The notes below the pieces were generated by a model, which saw nothing but the letters and a program-made list of their open reading frames with translations, was not told where the DNA came from and did no database searches. From the NCBI RefSeq assembly GCF_029589435.1, contig NZ_JARRAG010000002.1, positions 2,170,001 to 2,234,000 of the forward strand: a stretch of DNA of 64,000 nucleotides, given 5' to 3'. This document shows positions 8,672 through 16,715 of the stretch, piece by piece. The position numbers and the translations under genes are program-made. This DNA comes from Paludisphaera mucosa. GTDB lineage: Bacteria; Planctomycetota; Planctomycetia; Isosphaerales; Isosphaeraceae. Position 1 is the stretch's first letter. Every line of letters begins with the position of its first letter.

Positions 8672-8902
8672 ATGCCCTCGAACACGTCGCTCGGTCCGAT
8701 CATCCTGCTCGTCGGCCTCGGCCTGGTGGCGCTGGGGCTGGTCGTCTGGTCGGGGGCGCTCTCATGGTTCGGGCGATTGCCTGGCGACATCCGGGTCGAG
8801 CGGCCCGGGGTGAGCGTCTTCGCGCCGATCACGTCGATGATCGTGGTCTCGGTCGTCCTGTCGGCAATGGTCGGGCTGTTTCGCTGGTTCGGGCGGCCCT
8901 GA
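8672..8902 (+). CDS. DUF2905 family membrane protein
   Basis: 76 residues with two transmembrane segments (about 6-26 and 48-70). The loop between them reads GRLPGDIRVERPG followed by FAPITSM, which matches the DUF2905 consensus closely (Gly-Arg-Leu-Pro-Gly-Asp-Ile). The function of the family is unknown. GGAG seven bases before the ATG fixes the start; an upstream TTG in frame has no such site. It is divergent from the serine hydrolase gene. Confidence 0.85.
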   Translation: MPSNTSLGPIILLVGLGLVALGLVVWSGALSWFGRLPGDIRVERPGVSVFAPITSMIVVSVVLSAMVGLFRWFGRP

Positions 8903-8945
8903 GGGTTTCTGGCTCGATTCGCGCGGCGGAACTTGAGGAAATCGT

Positions 8946-8951
8946 TATAAT
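8946..8951 (+). promoter_or_regulatory. candidate -10 box upstream of the parvulin gene
   Basis: An exact TATAAT lies about 120 bases before the start of the peptidylprolyl isomerase gene, in an AT-rich pocket of a GC-rich region. No good -35 hexamer sits 16-18 bases upstream, so this is a partial match only. Confidence 0.4.
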
Positions 8952-9071
8952 CCAAAAAATCGGCCGACTCGTCGTTGCGCGTGATGGAACGGCCGAGGAG
9001 GAGGCCCGACCGGATCGCGGCCGCGAACGTCGGCCGGTCCGTCGCCATGGATTCGAGAGGGAGATCCCTTG

Positions 9072-10187
9072 ATGCGCAGGATAGTCCTTGCCAGCCTCGT
9101 CGTCGCCGCGGCGGCCCTCGGATGGAACCTCGCCGCCGGCCGGGCCGCCGCCCAGGGCGCCCCCGCCCAGGGCAAGGCCGCCGCCCCGGCCCCGCTGCCG
9201 ATCGCCAATCCCGCCGAGGAGGTCGCGTCGGTCGCCTACAACGGGGCGACCGAGAAGGTGACGAAGGGCGAGGTCTTCAACATCATCACGCGGTATCCGA
9301 TCCCGCCCACCGAGGACCGCGAGCAGGTCTACCGCGACGCCGTCGACACCCTGGTCAACACGAAGCTGGTCACCCAGTTCCTCAACCGCCAGCGGATCGT
9401 CATCAAGCCCGAGCAGGTGCAGGAGGAGATCGGCAAGCTCGAACAGGGCCTCAAGGCCGAGGGCAAGGACCTGGCCACCTCGCTGCTGGAGAACGGCTTC
9501 TCGCTCGACGAGATCAAGAAGGAGATCGAGGACCGCCTGCGCTGGATCGAGTACGTGAAGGCCAAGGCGACCGACGCCGAGCTGAAGAAGTTCCTCGCCG
9601 AGCACAAGGACCTGTTCAGCGGCACCAAGGTCCGGGCCAGCCACATCCTGCTGAAGACCGAGGCCAGCGCCTCGGAGGCCGACAAGGCCAAGGTCAAGCA
9701 GCAGTTGGTCGCGGTCAAGAAGCTGATCGACGACGGCAAGATGACCTTCGCCCAGGCCGCCAACAAGTACTCGCAGGACCCCGCCAACGAGGGCGGCGCC
9801 GGCGGCGACCTGGACTTCTTCAACCTGAACAGCGGGTTCATCCCCGAGTTCACCGACGTCGCCTTCAAGCTCAAGAAGGGGTCGATCTCCGAGCCCGTCG
9901 AGACCCCCTACGGCTACCACCTCATCCAGGTCACCGACCGTCAGGAAGGCAAGCTGCCCGACTTCGAGCAGAACAAGCCCTACATCACCTCGGCCTACGC
10001 CGCCGAGCTGCAGAAGAACCTGCTGATGGAGGCCCGCAAGGCGGCCAAGATCGACGTCAAGCCGCTCCCCAAGGACCTCTTCCCCAACCTGCCCGCCCAG
10101 GCCCCCGCCACGGCCCCCGCGCCGGCCGCGACCCCGGCCCAGAAGGCCGCGACCCCGGCCCAGAAGGCCGCGCCGAAGGCCAAGTGA
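9072..10187 (+). CDS. exported parvulin-type peptidylprolyl isomerase (SurA/PpiC-like)
   Basis: 371 residues. An N-terminal signal peptide (VLASLVVAAAALGW... ending near AAAQG) is followed by a SurA-N-like helical region (about 50-185) and one parvulin domain (about 190-290) with the family blocks ASHILLK, SQDPANEGGAGGDLDFF and PYGYHLIQV. Such proteins fold exported and outer-membrane proteins in the periplasm. The tail is an Ala/Pro/Lys-rich stretch with a short tandem repeat ATPAQKA. GGGAG lies upstream of the ATG. A strong GC hairpin follows the stop by 20 bases. Confidence 0.9.
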   Translation: MRRIVLASLVVAAAALGWNLAAGRAAAQGAPAQGKAAAPAPLPIANPAEEVASVAYNGATEKVTKGEVFNIITRYPIPPTEDREQVYRDAVDTLVNTKLVTQFLNRQRIVIKPEQVQEEIGKLEQGLKAEGKDLATSLLENGFSLDEIKKEIEDRLRWIEYVKAKATDAELKKFLAEHKDLFSGTKVRASHILLKTEASASEADKAKVKQQLVAVKKLIDDGKMTFAQAANKYSQDPANEGGAGGDLDFFNLNSGFIPEFTDVAFKLKKGSISEPVETPYGYHLIQVTDRQEGKLPDFEQNKPYITSAYAAELQKNLLMEARKAAKIDVKPLPKDLFPNLPAQAPATAPAPAATPAQKAATPAQKAAPKAK

Positions 10188-10206
10188 CCTCGACGTGACG
10201 AAGCCG

Positions 10207-10235
10207 GCCCGCCCCCTCGGACAGGGGGGGCGGGC
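10207..10235 (+). terminator. GC-rich hairpin after the parvulin gene
   Basis: A perfect 10-bp stem (GCCCGCCCCC with its complement) with a 9-base loop lies 20 bases after the stop codon. There is no T run, so it is a terminator-like hairpin rather than a textbook intrinsic terminator. Confidence 0.5.
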
Positions 10236-10314
10236 TCCCCTCCTCTCGACTTCCTTCCCAACAGGCCCGGGCCCGTCCTCTCCCCATCCCGCGGGGCACG
10301 ATCGGTAGGCTTCC

Positions 10315-10782
10315 ATGGGCCGGATCGAATTGATCCTCACCTCCAGGGCCTGCGGGACTCCCATGGAGTCGCACGAGGCCGTCGAACTCCTGCCCGGCCT
10401 CGGCATCGCCGGCGATCGCTACGCGACGGGCCGGGGCTTCTACAGCGGCGTCGCCGAGTGGGACGCCCACGTCACGCTGATCCGGCGCGAGCCGTTCGAC
10501 GCCGTCGCCGCCGAGCATGGGGCGATCCTCGACCCGGTCGACCTGCGCCGAAACCTCGTCACGGCCGGCGTCGACCTGCACTCGCTCGTCGGCCGTCGCT
10601 TCCGCGTCGGCGACCGCGCGATCCTCCTCGCGAGGAAGGTCTGGCCTCCCTGCCAGCACATCGTGAGATCGTCCGGGAGGCCCGAAATCTACCGCCTCCT
10701 GGGACGTGCGTGCGGGATCGGCGCCAGCGTGATCGAAGGGGGCGTCGTCAGGCTCGGCGACCTCCTCACCCCCGAAGATTGA
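10315..10782 (+). CDS. MOSC domain protein
   Basis: 155 residues covering one MOSC domain: GLGIAGDRYATGRGF near the N-terminus, then DLRRNLVTAGVDLHSLVGRRF and a late Cys in WPPCQHI. MOSC domains bind molybdenum cofactor or act in sulfur transfer through a conserved Cys (MoCo sulfurase C-terminal domain, YiiM, mARC). No molybdoenzyme gene is in the window. The ATG directly precedes GRIELILTS, the normal start of short MOSC proteins. Convergent with the epimerase gene. Confidence 0.88.
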   Translation: MGRIELILTSRACGTPMESHEAVELLPGLGIAGDRYATGRGFYSGVAEWDAHVTLIRREPFDAVAAEHGAILDPVDLRRNLVTAGVDLHSLVGRRFRVGDRAILLARKVWPPCQHIVRSSGRPEIYRLLGRACGIGASVIEGGVVRLGDLLTPED

Positions 10783-10810
10783 GCCCGTCCGCCGCGCGGC
10801 GGCCGGGGGC

Positions 10811-11785
10811 TCAGCCCAGGTCGGAGAGGTCGAGCCGTCCCTCGCGATGGAGGGCGGCGAACCGCTCGTAGGTCTCGGCGATGCCCTGCCGCAGGGACGT
10901 GCGGGGGATCGGTCCGAGCGCGGCCTGGAGCCGGGAGTCGTCCAGGCTGGGCGCGATGGGGAGCTGCCGGTCGCCGTGGCCGACGAGCGGGCCGGCGGCC
11001 GGGACGACCTGCACAAGGGTCTCGACGAACGCCTCGATCGGCTCGACGGCCCCCCGCAGGTTGAACGACTCGGCCCCCTCGAACGGGGCCTCGAGCGCCC
11101 GCACGAACGTGCCGGCGACGTCGCCGACGTACTGCAGGTCCTGATAGCCGCCGTAGCTGATCTGGTAGGGCCGGCCCACGGCGACCGACTTGATCGCCTT
11201 GGTCGGCTCGCTCGTCATGCCGAAATCGCGGCCCACCCCGTAGACCGTCCAGGGCCGCAGGCCGACGCTCACGACGCCCCGGTCCAGCCAGTAGACCCGC
11301 GCGTTCAGCTCGTTGCACACCTTGTACGCGCCGTAGTGCGTCAGCGGGGCCAGGCGGATGCGATCGGCCAGGGGGCCCTTGGAACCCTCTTCGGGCGGGC
11401 CGTGGACCGCGGCCGAGCTGGCGTACACGACCCGCGCGACCTGCTCGCGGAGGTCGGCCGCCGCCTCGAACACGGCCAGGGTGCCGATCACGTTGACCAG
11501 CGCCCCCTTGATCGGGTTGGCGCGGCAGGTCGGGGCTTGCAGGCCGGCCAGGTGGAGGATGTGCGTCGCGCCGGTCTCCTCGACCGCCTTGCGGACCGCC
11601 GCGGGGTCGGACACGTCGCCGGCCAGGAACCGGACGGCCGTCCGGGCCTCGGGGCTCAGGATGAGGTCGATCCGGTGCGTATCCTCGACGAGGTCGAAGA
11701 TCGACACTTCGTGGCCGGCCTTGATCAGCCGTTTGACGGCCCAGGAACCGATGCAGCCGTAACCCCCGGTCATCAACACCCTCAC
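10811..11785 (-). CDS. NAD-dependent epimerase/dehydratase (extended SDR)
   Basis: 324 residues. The NAD-binding loop TGGYGCIG is at about 6-13, the catalytic YGAYK (YxxxK) follows SSAAVHG, and the substrate-binding half has LRPWTVYG and LQYVGDVA. This fits sugar-nucleotide epimerases/dehydratases of the GalE/RfbB type; the exact sugar is not clear. GTG is chosen as start: AGGAGAG lies about five bases ahead and it gives VRVLMTGG, where the fold begins. It is divergent from infC. Confidence 0.87.
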   Translation of the reverse strand: MRVLMTGGYGCIGSWAVKRLIKAGHEVSIFDLVEDTHRIDLILSPEARTAVRFLAGDVSDPAAVRKAVEETGATHILHLAGLQAPTCRANPIKGALVNVIGTLAVFEAAADLREQVARVVYASSAAVHGPPEEGSKGPLADRIRLAPLTHYGAYKVCNELNARVYWLDRGVVSVGLRPWTVYGVGRDFGMTSEPTKAIKSVAVGRPYQISYGGYQDLQYVGDVAGTFVRALEAPFEGAESFNLRGAVEPIEAFVETLVQVVPAAGPLVGHGDRQLPIAPSLDDSRLQAALGPIPRTSLRQGIAETYERFAALHREGRLDLSDLG

Positions 11786-12219
11786 CGGCTCTCTCCTGTT
11801 TCGGCGACGATCCGGCGAGGGCCCGCGGCGGGCCGATATCCCCGGACTTCCTGATTCTCGACCCGCCGACGCGGGCGCGGTCGACCTTGTTATCCGTCCC
11901 CGGGGGCCGGCTCGCAAGCCTCCGAGGCGCGATCGACGGCCGAATTCGCGCTTCCCGAGCCGTAAGGGCGAGGCGGACGACCCGGTCGGGACGTCGGTCC
12001 CGGTCGCAAAAATTCGGCGAACAACTCCCGCCGGCGACCTTGACAGGTGGACGGCGGCGACGTAATCGTTTAGTTTGCCTTGTGACGACCCGTTGGACGG
12101 CCGCGGGGGCCGGATCCGGGGTCGTTCGGGGGCGACGGCGAGCCGCTCGACCGAGCGGGCCCGCGTCCGCCCCTCTCGCCACGAGGCGATACCTGTCATC
12201 CGTCCCCGAGGAGGACGTC
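11786..12219. other. intergenic region and infC leader
   Basis: A 434-base gap between the divergent epimerase and infC genes. It contains the infC promoter candidate and Shine-Dalgarno listed separately. The frame of infC is open through much of it, with a GTG at 12082 that has no ribosome site. I see no protein-coding signal and no clear tRNA-like or L20-type leader fold, though such a fold cannot be excluded by eye. Confidence 0.5.
12040..12066 (+). promoter_or_regulatory. candidate promoter of the infC operon
   Basis: An exact TTGACA at 12040-12045 is followed after 15 bases by CGTAAT at 12061-12066 (4 of 6 against TATAAT). The spacing is short, so the -10 assignment is weak. It lies 155 bases before the proposed infC start. 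Confidence 0.35.
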
Positions 12220-12222
12220 ATC
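12208..12222 (+). promoter_or_regulatory. ribosome binding site deciding an ATC start for infC
   Basis: GAGGAGG at 12208-12214 is followed by five bases and then ATC at 12220. No ATG, GTG or TTG lies at a usable distance from this site in the infC frame. The site therefore points to a non-canonical ATC start. Confidence 0.6.
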
Positions 12223-12732
12223 GGACCGATCGAGAGAGGACTCAGGGTCAACGAGCAGATCCGCATCTCCCCCGTGCGGGTCATCAACGCCGAAGGCGGC
12301 ATGCTCGGCGTCATGCCGACCAACAAGGCGCTCGAGGCCGCACGCGAATCGGGGATGGACCTGGTCGAGGTGGCCCCCAACGAGCGGCCGCCGGTGTGCA
12401 AGATCATCGACTACGGCAAGTTCAAGTACACCCAGAAGAAGCGCCTGACGAAGCAGAAGCAGCACCAGGTCCAGATCAAGGAAATCCGCGTCCGCCCCAA
12501 GACCGGCGACCACGACATCGAGGTCAAGGTCAAGCGCGCCCGCGAGTTCCTGGAAGCCAAGGACAAGGTGCTCGTCAACGTGCTCTTCCGGGGCCGCGAG
12601 CTGGCGCACATCGATGAGGGCCGTCGCGTGATGGACGAGGTCCTGCAGGCCCTCGAAGAGGTGGGGAAGCTGGAGAAGACGCCGTCGATGGAAGGCCGTA
12701 GGATGACCGCCATCCTGGCCCCTCGGGCGTAA
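12220..12732 (+). CDS. infC: translation initiation factor IF-3
   Basis: 170 residues from the proposed ATC. The N-domain begins GLRVNEQIR and carries [12 protein letters not shown] and [22 protein letters not shown]; the C-domain has [20 protein letters not shown] and [10 protein letters not shown], all diagnostic for IF-3. IF-3 binds the 30S subunit and rejects non-initiator tRNA and rare start codons. An AUU start is known for infC in Escherichia coli, where IF-3 represses its own translation, and an ATC start would fit the same logic. The alternative GTG at 12082 would add 46 residues of Arg/Ala-rich sequence unlike the family. It heads infC-rpmI-rplT-pheS. Confidence 0.95.
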   Translation: MGPIERGLRVNEQIRISPVRVINAEGGMLGVMPTNKALEAARESGMDLVEVAPNERPPVCKIIDYGKFKYTQKKRLTKQKQHQVQIKEIRVRPKTGDHDIEVKVKRAREFLEAKDKVLVNVLFRGRELAHIDEGRRVMDEVLQALEEVGKLEKTPSMEGRRMTAILAPRA

Positions 12733-13004
12733 CCCCGGACCTCCGCCCCCCGCCCGACCGGCGTTGATTTCGTGCGCAGGCGGGGCGGGCCCGGCTGGAC
12801 GAGGGCGGGGCCCGTTTGCTACGATGGGCCGCTTGCCCGCTTTCGGCCCCCGATCGGCGTCCCCCCGGGTGGGCCGAGACCCCATGTCGGTCCCGCGTCG
12901 ATGCATCTCGACGCGGGCCGGCCCGACTCCGCGACGGCGAGGCGCCCCCGGCGGCGACCGGCCCGCGGCCGAATCATACTGGACTGGAACAGGACGGTAG
13001 TGCA

Positions 13005-13301
13005 ATGCCCAAGATGAAGACCCACAAGGGGATGAAGAAGCGGTTCAAGGTGTCGGCCACCGGCAAGGTGTCGCACAAGCGGTGCGGGTCGTCGCACTTG
13101 AACAGCCACAAGAGCGGCAAGAAGATCCGCCGGCTTCGCAAGAAGTGCTACCTGGGGGTCTCGGCCGAGTCGCGCCGCGTCCGCAACGCCCTCCGGGTCC
13201 GGATGTCGACCAACCCCCTGGCCGTCGAGGCCGCCAAGCTCGCGGCGCTCGCCGAAGAGAAGGCCCTCGAGGCCGAAGCGGCCGCCCCCGTCGCCGAGTG
13301 A
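13005..13301 (+). CDS. rpmI: 50S ribosomal protein bL35, with C-terminal extension
   Basis: 98 residues. The N-terminal two thirds is bL35: MPKMKTHKGMKKRFKVSATG, then KRCGSSHLNSHKSGKK and RRLRKK. The family is normally 64-66 residues, so this copy carries an extra tail of about 30 residues rich in Ala and Glu. The tail is predicted to be helical and acidic, in contrast to the basic core. The 272-base gap from infC contains a GC hairpin region but no gene. Position between infC and rplT is the standard arrangement. Confidence 0.95.
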   Translation: MPKMKTHKGMKKRFKVSATGKVSHKRCGSSHLNSHKSGKKIRRLRKKCYLGVSAESRRVRNALRVRMSTNPLAVEAAKLAALAEEKALEAEAAAPVAE

Positions 13302-13392
13302 CCACCGAAGCCGACCGCTCCCGAGCGGATTTCCGAGTCCTTTAGCTCTACGGGCGCCGGTCGCCGTCGCGCCCCCAGCGAGATTTTGAATC

Positions 13393-13797
13393 ATGCGTGC
13401 AAGAAAAGGCGCGGCCCGCCGTCAGGCCAAGAACCGGCTCTTCAAGGCCGTCAAGGGATTCGTCGGCGGCCGCGGGCGGCTGCTGAAGTCGGCCAAGGAG
13501 ACCCTCCTCCGCGCCGGCATGTTCTCGTTCCGGGACCGCCGGGCCAAGAAGCGCGACTTCCGCCGCCTCTGGATCGTCCGGCTGAGCGCCGCCGCCGAGA
13601 TGCGCGGGCTCAAGTACAGCCGCCTGATCCACGGCCTGAAGCTGGCCAAGATCGGCCTCGACCGCAAGAGCCTCTCCGAGATCGCCATCTTCGACTCCGA
13701 GACCTTCGACGCCATCGTCGCCAAGGCCCGCGTCGAACTGGACCGGGTCGACGCCGAGCTGAAGGCCCGTCAGAAGCCGAAGGTCAAGACCGCCTGA
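13393..13797 (+). CDS. rplT: 50S ribosomal protein bL20
   Basis: 134 residues, slightly longer than the usual 117-120 because of a Lys/Arg-rich tail. The start MRARKGAARRQAKNRLFK and the blocks GGRGRLLKSAKETLLRAG and RRLWIVRLSAA are characteristic. bL20 binds 23S rRNA early in 50S assembly and in several bacteria represses its own operon by binding the leader. It lies 91 bases after rpmI and 16 bases before pheS, so the four genes are probably one transcript. Confidence 0.96.
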   Translation: MRARKGAARRQAKNRLFKAVKGFVGGRGRLLKSAKETLLRAGMFSFRDRRAKKRDFRRLWIVRLSAAAEMRGLKYSRLIHGLKLAKIGLDRKSLSEIAIFDSETFDAIVAKARVELDRVDAELKARQKPKVKTA

Positions 13798-13813
13798 GCC
13801 GGATCGAGCCGCG

Positions 13814-14821
13814 ATGACCCCCACCGGATCGCTGGAACCCGCCCTCCTGGAGCTGGACGAGCTTCAGGACCGGGCGGTACGCGCCTTCGCCTCGGCCGGG
13901 TCGCCGGACGACGTCGAGGCCGCGCGCGTCGAATACCTCGGCCAGAAGCAGGGCCGGCTGAAGTCGGCGCAGGAGCGGCTCAAGACGCTCCCGAACGAGG
14001 CCAAGAAGGCCTACGGCCAGCGGTTCAACGGCGTCAAGCAGGCCCTCGAGGCCGCGCTCGACGCCGCCCGCTCGCGCGTCGAGCGCCGCGCCGTCGCCGA
14101 CGACGCGATCGACGTCACCCTGCCCGGCACGGCCCCCCGGCTGGGGCATCGCCACCCGCTGGCGCAGACCGCCGACGAGCTGATCGACATCTTCGGCCGG
14201 TTCGGCTTCGCCGTCGCCCGCGGCCCTGAGGTCGAGGACGTCCGCCACAACTTCGACGCCCTCAACATCCCCCCGGTGCACCCGGCCCGCGACCCCCTGG
14301 ACAACTTCTACCTGTCCGAAGGGACGATGCTGCGGAGCCAGACCAGCACGATCCAGATCCGGGTCATGGAGTCGCAGCCGCCGCCGGTCCGCGTGATCGC
14401 CATCGGCCGGGTCTACCGGCCCGACACCGTCGACGCGACCCACTCGTTCATGTTCCACCAGGTCGAGGGCCTGATGGTCGACGAGGGGGTGACGATGGGC
14501 GACCTCAAGACGGTCCTCCGCCTCTTCGCCAGGAGCTACCTGGGCGAGGACGTGCAGATCCGCTTCCGGCCCTCGTTCTTCCCGTTCACGGAACCGAGCG
14601 TCGAGGTCGATATGCTCTGGCACGGCGGCCGCCGATGGGTTGAAATGGGTGGGGCGGGGATGGTCGACCCGAACGTCTTCAAGGCCGTCGGCTACGACCC
14701 CGAGCGGGTGACCGGCTTCGCGTTCGGCCTGGGCATCGAACGGCTCTGCATGCGGCGTCACGGCATCGACGACATCCGGCTTCTCTACCAGAACGACGTC
14801 CGCTTCCTCGACCAGTTCTAG
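13814..14821 (+). CDS. pheS: phenylalanyl-tRNA synthetase alpha subunit
   Basis: 335 residues, normal length. An N-terminal coiled coil that contacts tRNA (about 1-90) is followed by the class II catalytic core: RHPLAQTADELIDIFGRFGF, FYLSEGTMLRSQTSTIQIR, HSFMFHQVEGLMVDEG and motif 3 GFAFGLGIERLCM. It forms an alpha2-beta2 enzyme with PheT and charges tRNA-Phe. Here pheS is not directly followed by pheT: a 78-aa gene and an APC permease lie between. The ATG is 16 bases after the rplT stop. Confidence 0.97.
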   Translation: MTPTGSLEPALLELDELQDRAVRAFASAGSPDDVEAARVEYLGQKQGRLKSAQERLKTLPNEAKKAYGQRFNGVKQALEAALDAARSRVERRAVADDAIDVTLPGTAPRLGHRHPLAQTADELIDIFGRFGFAVARGPEVEDVRHNFDALNIPPVHPARDPLDNFYLSEGTMLRSQTSTIQIRVMESQPPPVRVIAIGRVYRPDTVDATHSFMFHQVEGLMVDEGVTMGDLKTVLRLFARSYLGEDVQIRFRPSFFPFTEPSVEVDMLWHGGRRWVEMGGAGMVDPNVFKAVGYDPERVTGFAFGLGIERLCMRRHGIDDIRLLYQNDVRFLDQF

Positions 14822-14891
14822 GGCCCGACCGCCCCGATCCCCCGAGTCCCGTCGCATCGCACACCGAACGAACGAGCAAGGGGCCTCTCTC

Positions 14892-15128
14892 ATGAACGAC
14901 GTCAAGGACACCGTGATCGTGACCGCGGGGGCGACGGCGCACGGCGTCTGCGTGCACCATCACGACTTCCCCGAGGTCCGCGCCGAGGGCCAGTCCACCA
15001 AGGAGGCCGCGGCGCTCCTGGGGAACCGGCTGGCGGCGGCCATGGACACCGCGCTCACCGATTGGCGGCGGCAGTCGCTCACCAAGGCGATCACCGACGT
15101 CAGCGAATACTGCAAGCGGGAAGGCTGA
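14892..15128 (+). CDS. hypothetical protein, 78 aa
   Basis: I do not recognise the family. The protein is soluble, starts with a short beta-rich part (DTVIVTAGATAHGVCVHHHD) containing a Cys and three His in a row, then two likely helices (TKEAAALLGNRLAAAMDTAL and QSLTKAITDVSEYCKR). A metal or cofactor site is possible but not shown. The location between pheS and the permease, with short gaps (70 and 11 bases), suggests co-transcription with the synthetase genes. Confidence 0.65.
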   Translation: MNDVKDTVIVTAGATAHGVCVHHHDFPEVRAEGQSTKEAAALLGNRLAAAMDTALTDWRRQSLTKAITDVSEYCKREG

Positions 15129-15139
15129 GCGCACCCGCC

Positions 15140-16711
15140 ATGACGACCGAGGACGCCGTCCCCGCGAAGCCCTCCAAGCCCCGCCGGGCGCCGGCCCTCG
15201 TGCGGGACCTCGGCGCCCTCGACGCCGCCATGCTCGTCATGGGGGCGATGATCGGCTCGGGCGTGTTCATCACGTCGGCCGAGTCCTCCCGCCTGGTCGG
15301 CGCGCCGGGCTGGCTCATGGCCGCCTGGGCGCTCGCCGGCCTGATGACCGTCGCCGGCGCGATCTCCGCCGCCGAACTGGCCGCGATGATGCCCAAGGCG
15401 GGCGGCCAGTACTACTTCCTCCGCACGGCCTACGGGCCGCTGGTCGGCTTCCTGTTCGGCTGGTCGATGTTCCTCGTCGTCCAGACGGGGACCATCGCGG
15501 CCGTCGCCGTGGCGTTCGCGAAATTCCTGGGCGTGTTCGTCCCGGCGATCTCGGCCGAGAACGCCCTGCCGGCGGTCGGGCTGGGCGGCTACGCCCTGCG
15601 GGTCTCCACCCAGCAGCTCGTCGCCGTCGCCGTGATCGTCGCGCTGACGGTCGCCAACACGCGGGGCCTGAAGCTCGGCTCGCTCATCCAGAACACGTTC
15701 ACCTTCGCCAAGACCGCGGCGCTCATCGGCCTGATCCTGGCCGGAATCCTGCTGGGGCGGAGCGAGCAGGCCGCGGCCTGGACCTCCTCGTGGTGGGACC
15801 CCTGGGCCAACGGCTGGACCCCCAACTCCCACTACGCGCCCGCCCTGCCCTTCGACGGCTACGGGGCCGTGCTGCTGTTGCTCGGCCTGGCGATGGTCGG
15901 CCCCCTGTTCTCGTCGTCGGCCTGGAACAACGTCACGTTCGTGAGCGAGGAGGCCCGCGACCCGGGCCGGACGCTCCCCCGGGCGATGTTCTGGGGGACG
16001 GCCGTGGTCATCTCCCTCTACCTGCTGGCCAACGTCGCCTATCTCGTCTCGCTCCCGCTGGCGTCGATCCAGGACGCCCCCCAGGAGCGCGTGGGGACGG
16101 CCGCGATGGAGGCGGCGGTCGGCCCGAGCGGGCGCTACCTGATGGCCGGGGCGATCCTGATCTCGACGTTCGGCTGCGTGAACGGCCTGATCCTGGCCGG
16201 CGCCCGGGTCTTCTACGCGATGGCCCGCGACCGCCTCTTCTTCCAGGCCGCGGCGAAGACCAACGCCCACCACGCGCCGGCCGTGGCGCTCTACTCCCAG
16301 GGGATCTGGGCCTGCCTGCTGACGCTCCCCGCGACGGTCACGGTCCACAAGGAGACCGGCGTCCCGAAGTACGGGAACCTCTACAGCGAGCTGCTGGAGT
16401 ACATCATCCCGGTCGACCTGCTCTTCTGCATCGTGATGGTGGCGGCGGTGATCGTGCTGCGGCGGAAGGCCCCGTTCCTGAACCGGCCCTACAAGACGTT
16501 CGCGTATCCCGTGCCGCCGGCCGTTTACATCGTCCTGGCGACGCTGCTGGTGGTCGACTTCCTGTACCTGAAGCCCATGACCTCGGGCGTCGGCTTCCTG
16601 ATCGTGCTGGCGGGGTTGCCGGTCTACTATTGGTGGGACCGGGCCCGACCCGACGCCACGACGGCCAGGTCCTCGAAGCCCACGCCGAGCCCCGAGCCCG
16701 CGAGCGAATAG
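15140..16711 (+). CDS. APC-family amino acid permease within the pheST locus
   Basis: 523 residues with about 12 transmembrane segments. The first has MLVMGAMIGSGVFITSAESS, the APC substrate-contact helix; GGQYYFLRTAYGPLVGFLFG and SSSAWNNVTFVSEEARDPGR are typical of the LAT-like group that exchanges amino acids. It lies 11 bases after the 78-aa gene and 4 bases before pheT. Sitting between pheS and pheT, it may import phenylalanine or another aromatic residue; this is inference from position only. The N-terminal 25 residues are Lys/Pro-rich and cytoplasmic; the C-terminus is Ser/Pro-rich. Confidence 0.87.
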   Translation: MTTEDAVPAKPSKPRRAPALVRDLGALDAAMLVMGAMIGSGVFITSAESSRLVGAPGWLMAAWALAGLMTVAGAISAAELAAMMPKAGGQYYFLRTAYGPLVGFLFGWSMFLVVQTGTIAAVAVAFAKFLGVFVPAISAENALPAVGLGGYALRVSTQQLVAVAVIVALTVANTRGLKLGSLIQNTFTFAKTAALIGLILAGILLGRSEQAAAWTSSWWDPWANGWTPNSHYAPALPFDGYGAVLLLLGLAMVGPLFSSSAWNNVTFVSEEARDPGRTLPRAMFWGTAVVISLYLLANVAYLVSLPLASIQDAPQERVGTAAMEAAVGPSGRYLMAGAILISTFGCVNGLILAGARVFYAMARDRLFFQAAAKTNAHHAPAVALYSQGIWACLLTLPATVTVHKETGVPKYGNLYSELLEYIIPVDLLFCIVMVAAVIVLRRKAPFLNRPYKTFAYPVPPAVYIVLATLLVVDFLYLKPMTSGVGFLIVLAGLPVYYWWDRARPDATTARSSKPTPSPEPASE

Positions 16712-16715
16712 CCCG

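Noticed and set aside
10140-10187. Short tandem repeat (ATPAQKA units) as a possible CRISPR-like array
   Set aside because: It is an in-frame coding repeat in the tail of the parvulin protein, two to three units only, without spacers.
12733-13004. L20-type autoregulatory leader between infC and rpmI
   Set aside because: A GC hairpin is present (CGGGCCC...GGGCCCG) but I could not recognise the conserved pseudoknot elements by eye; a covariance search would be needed.
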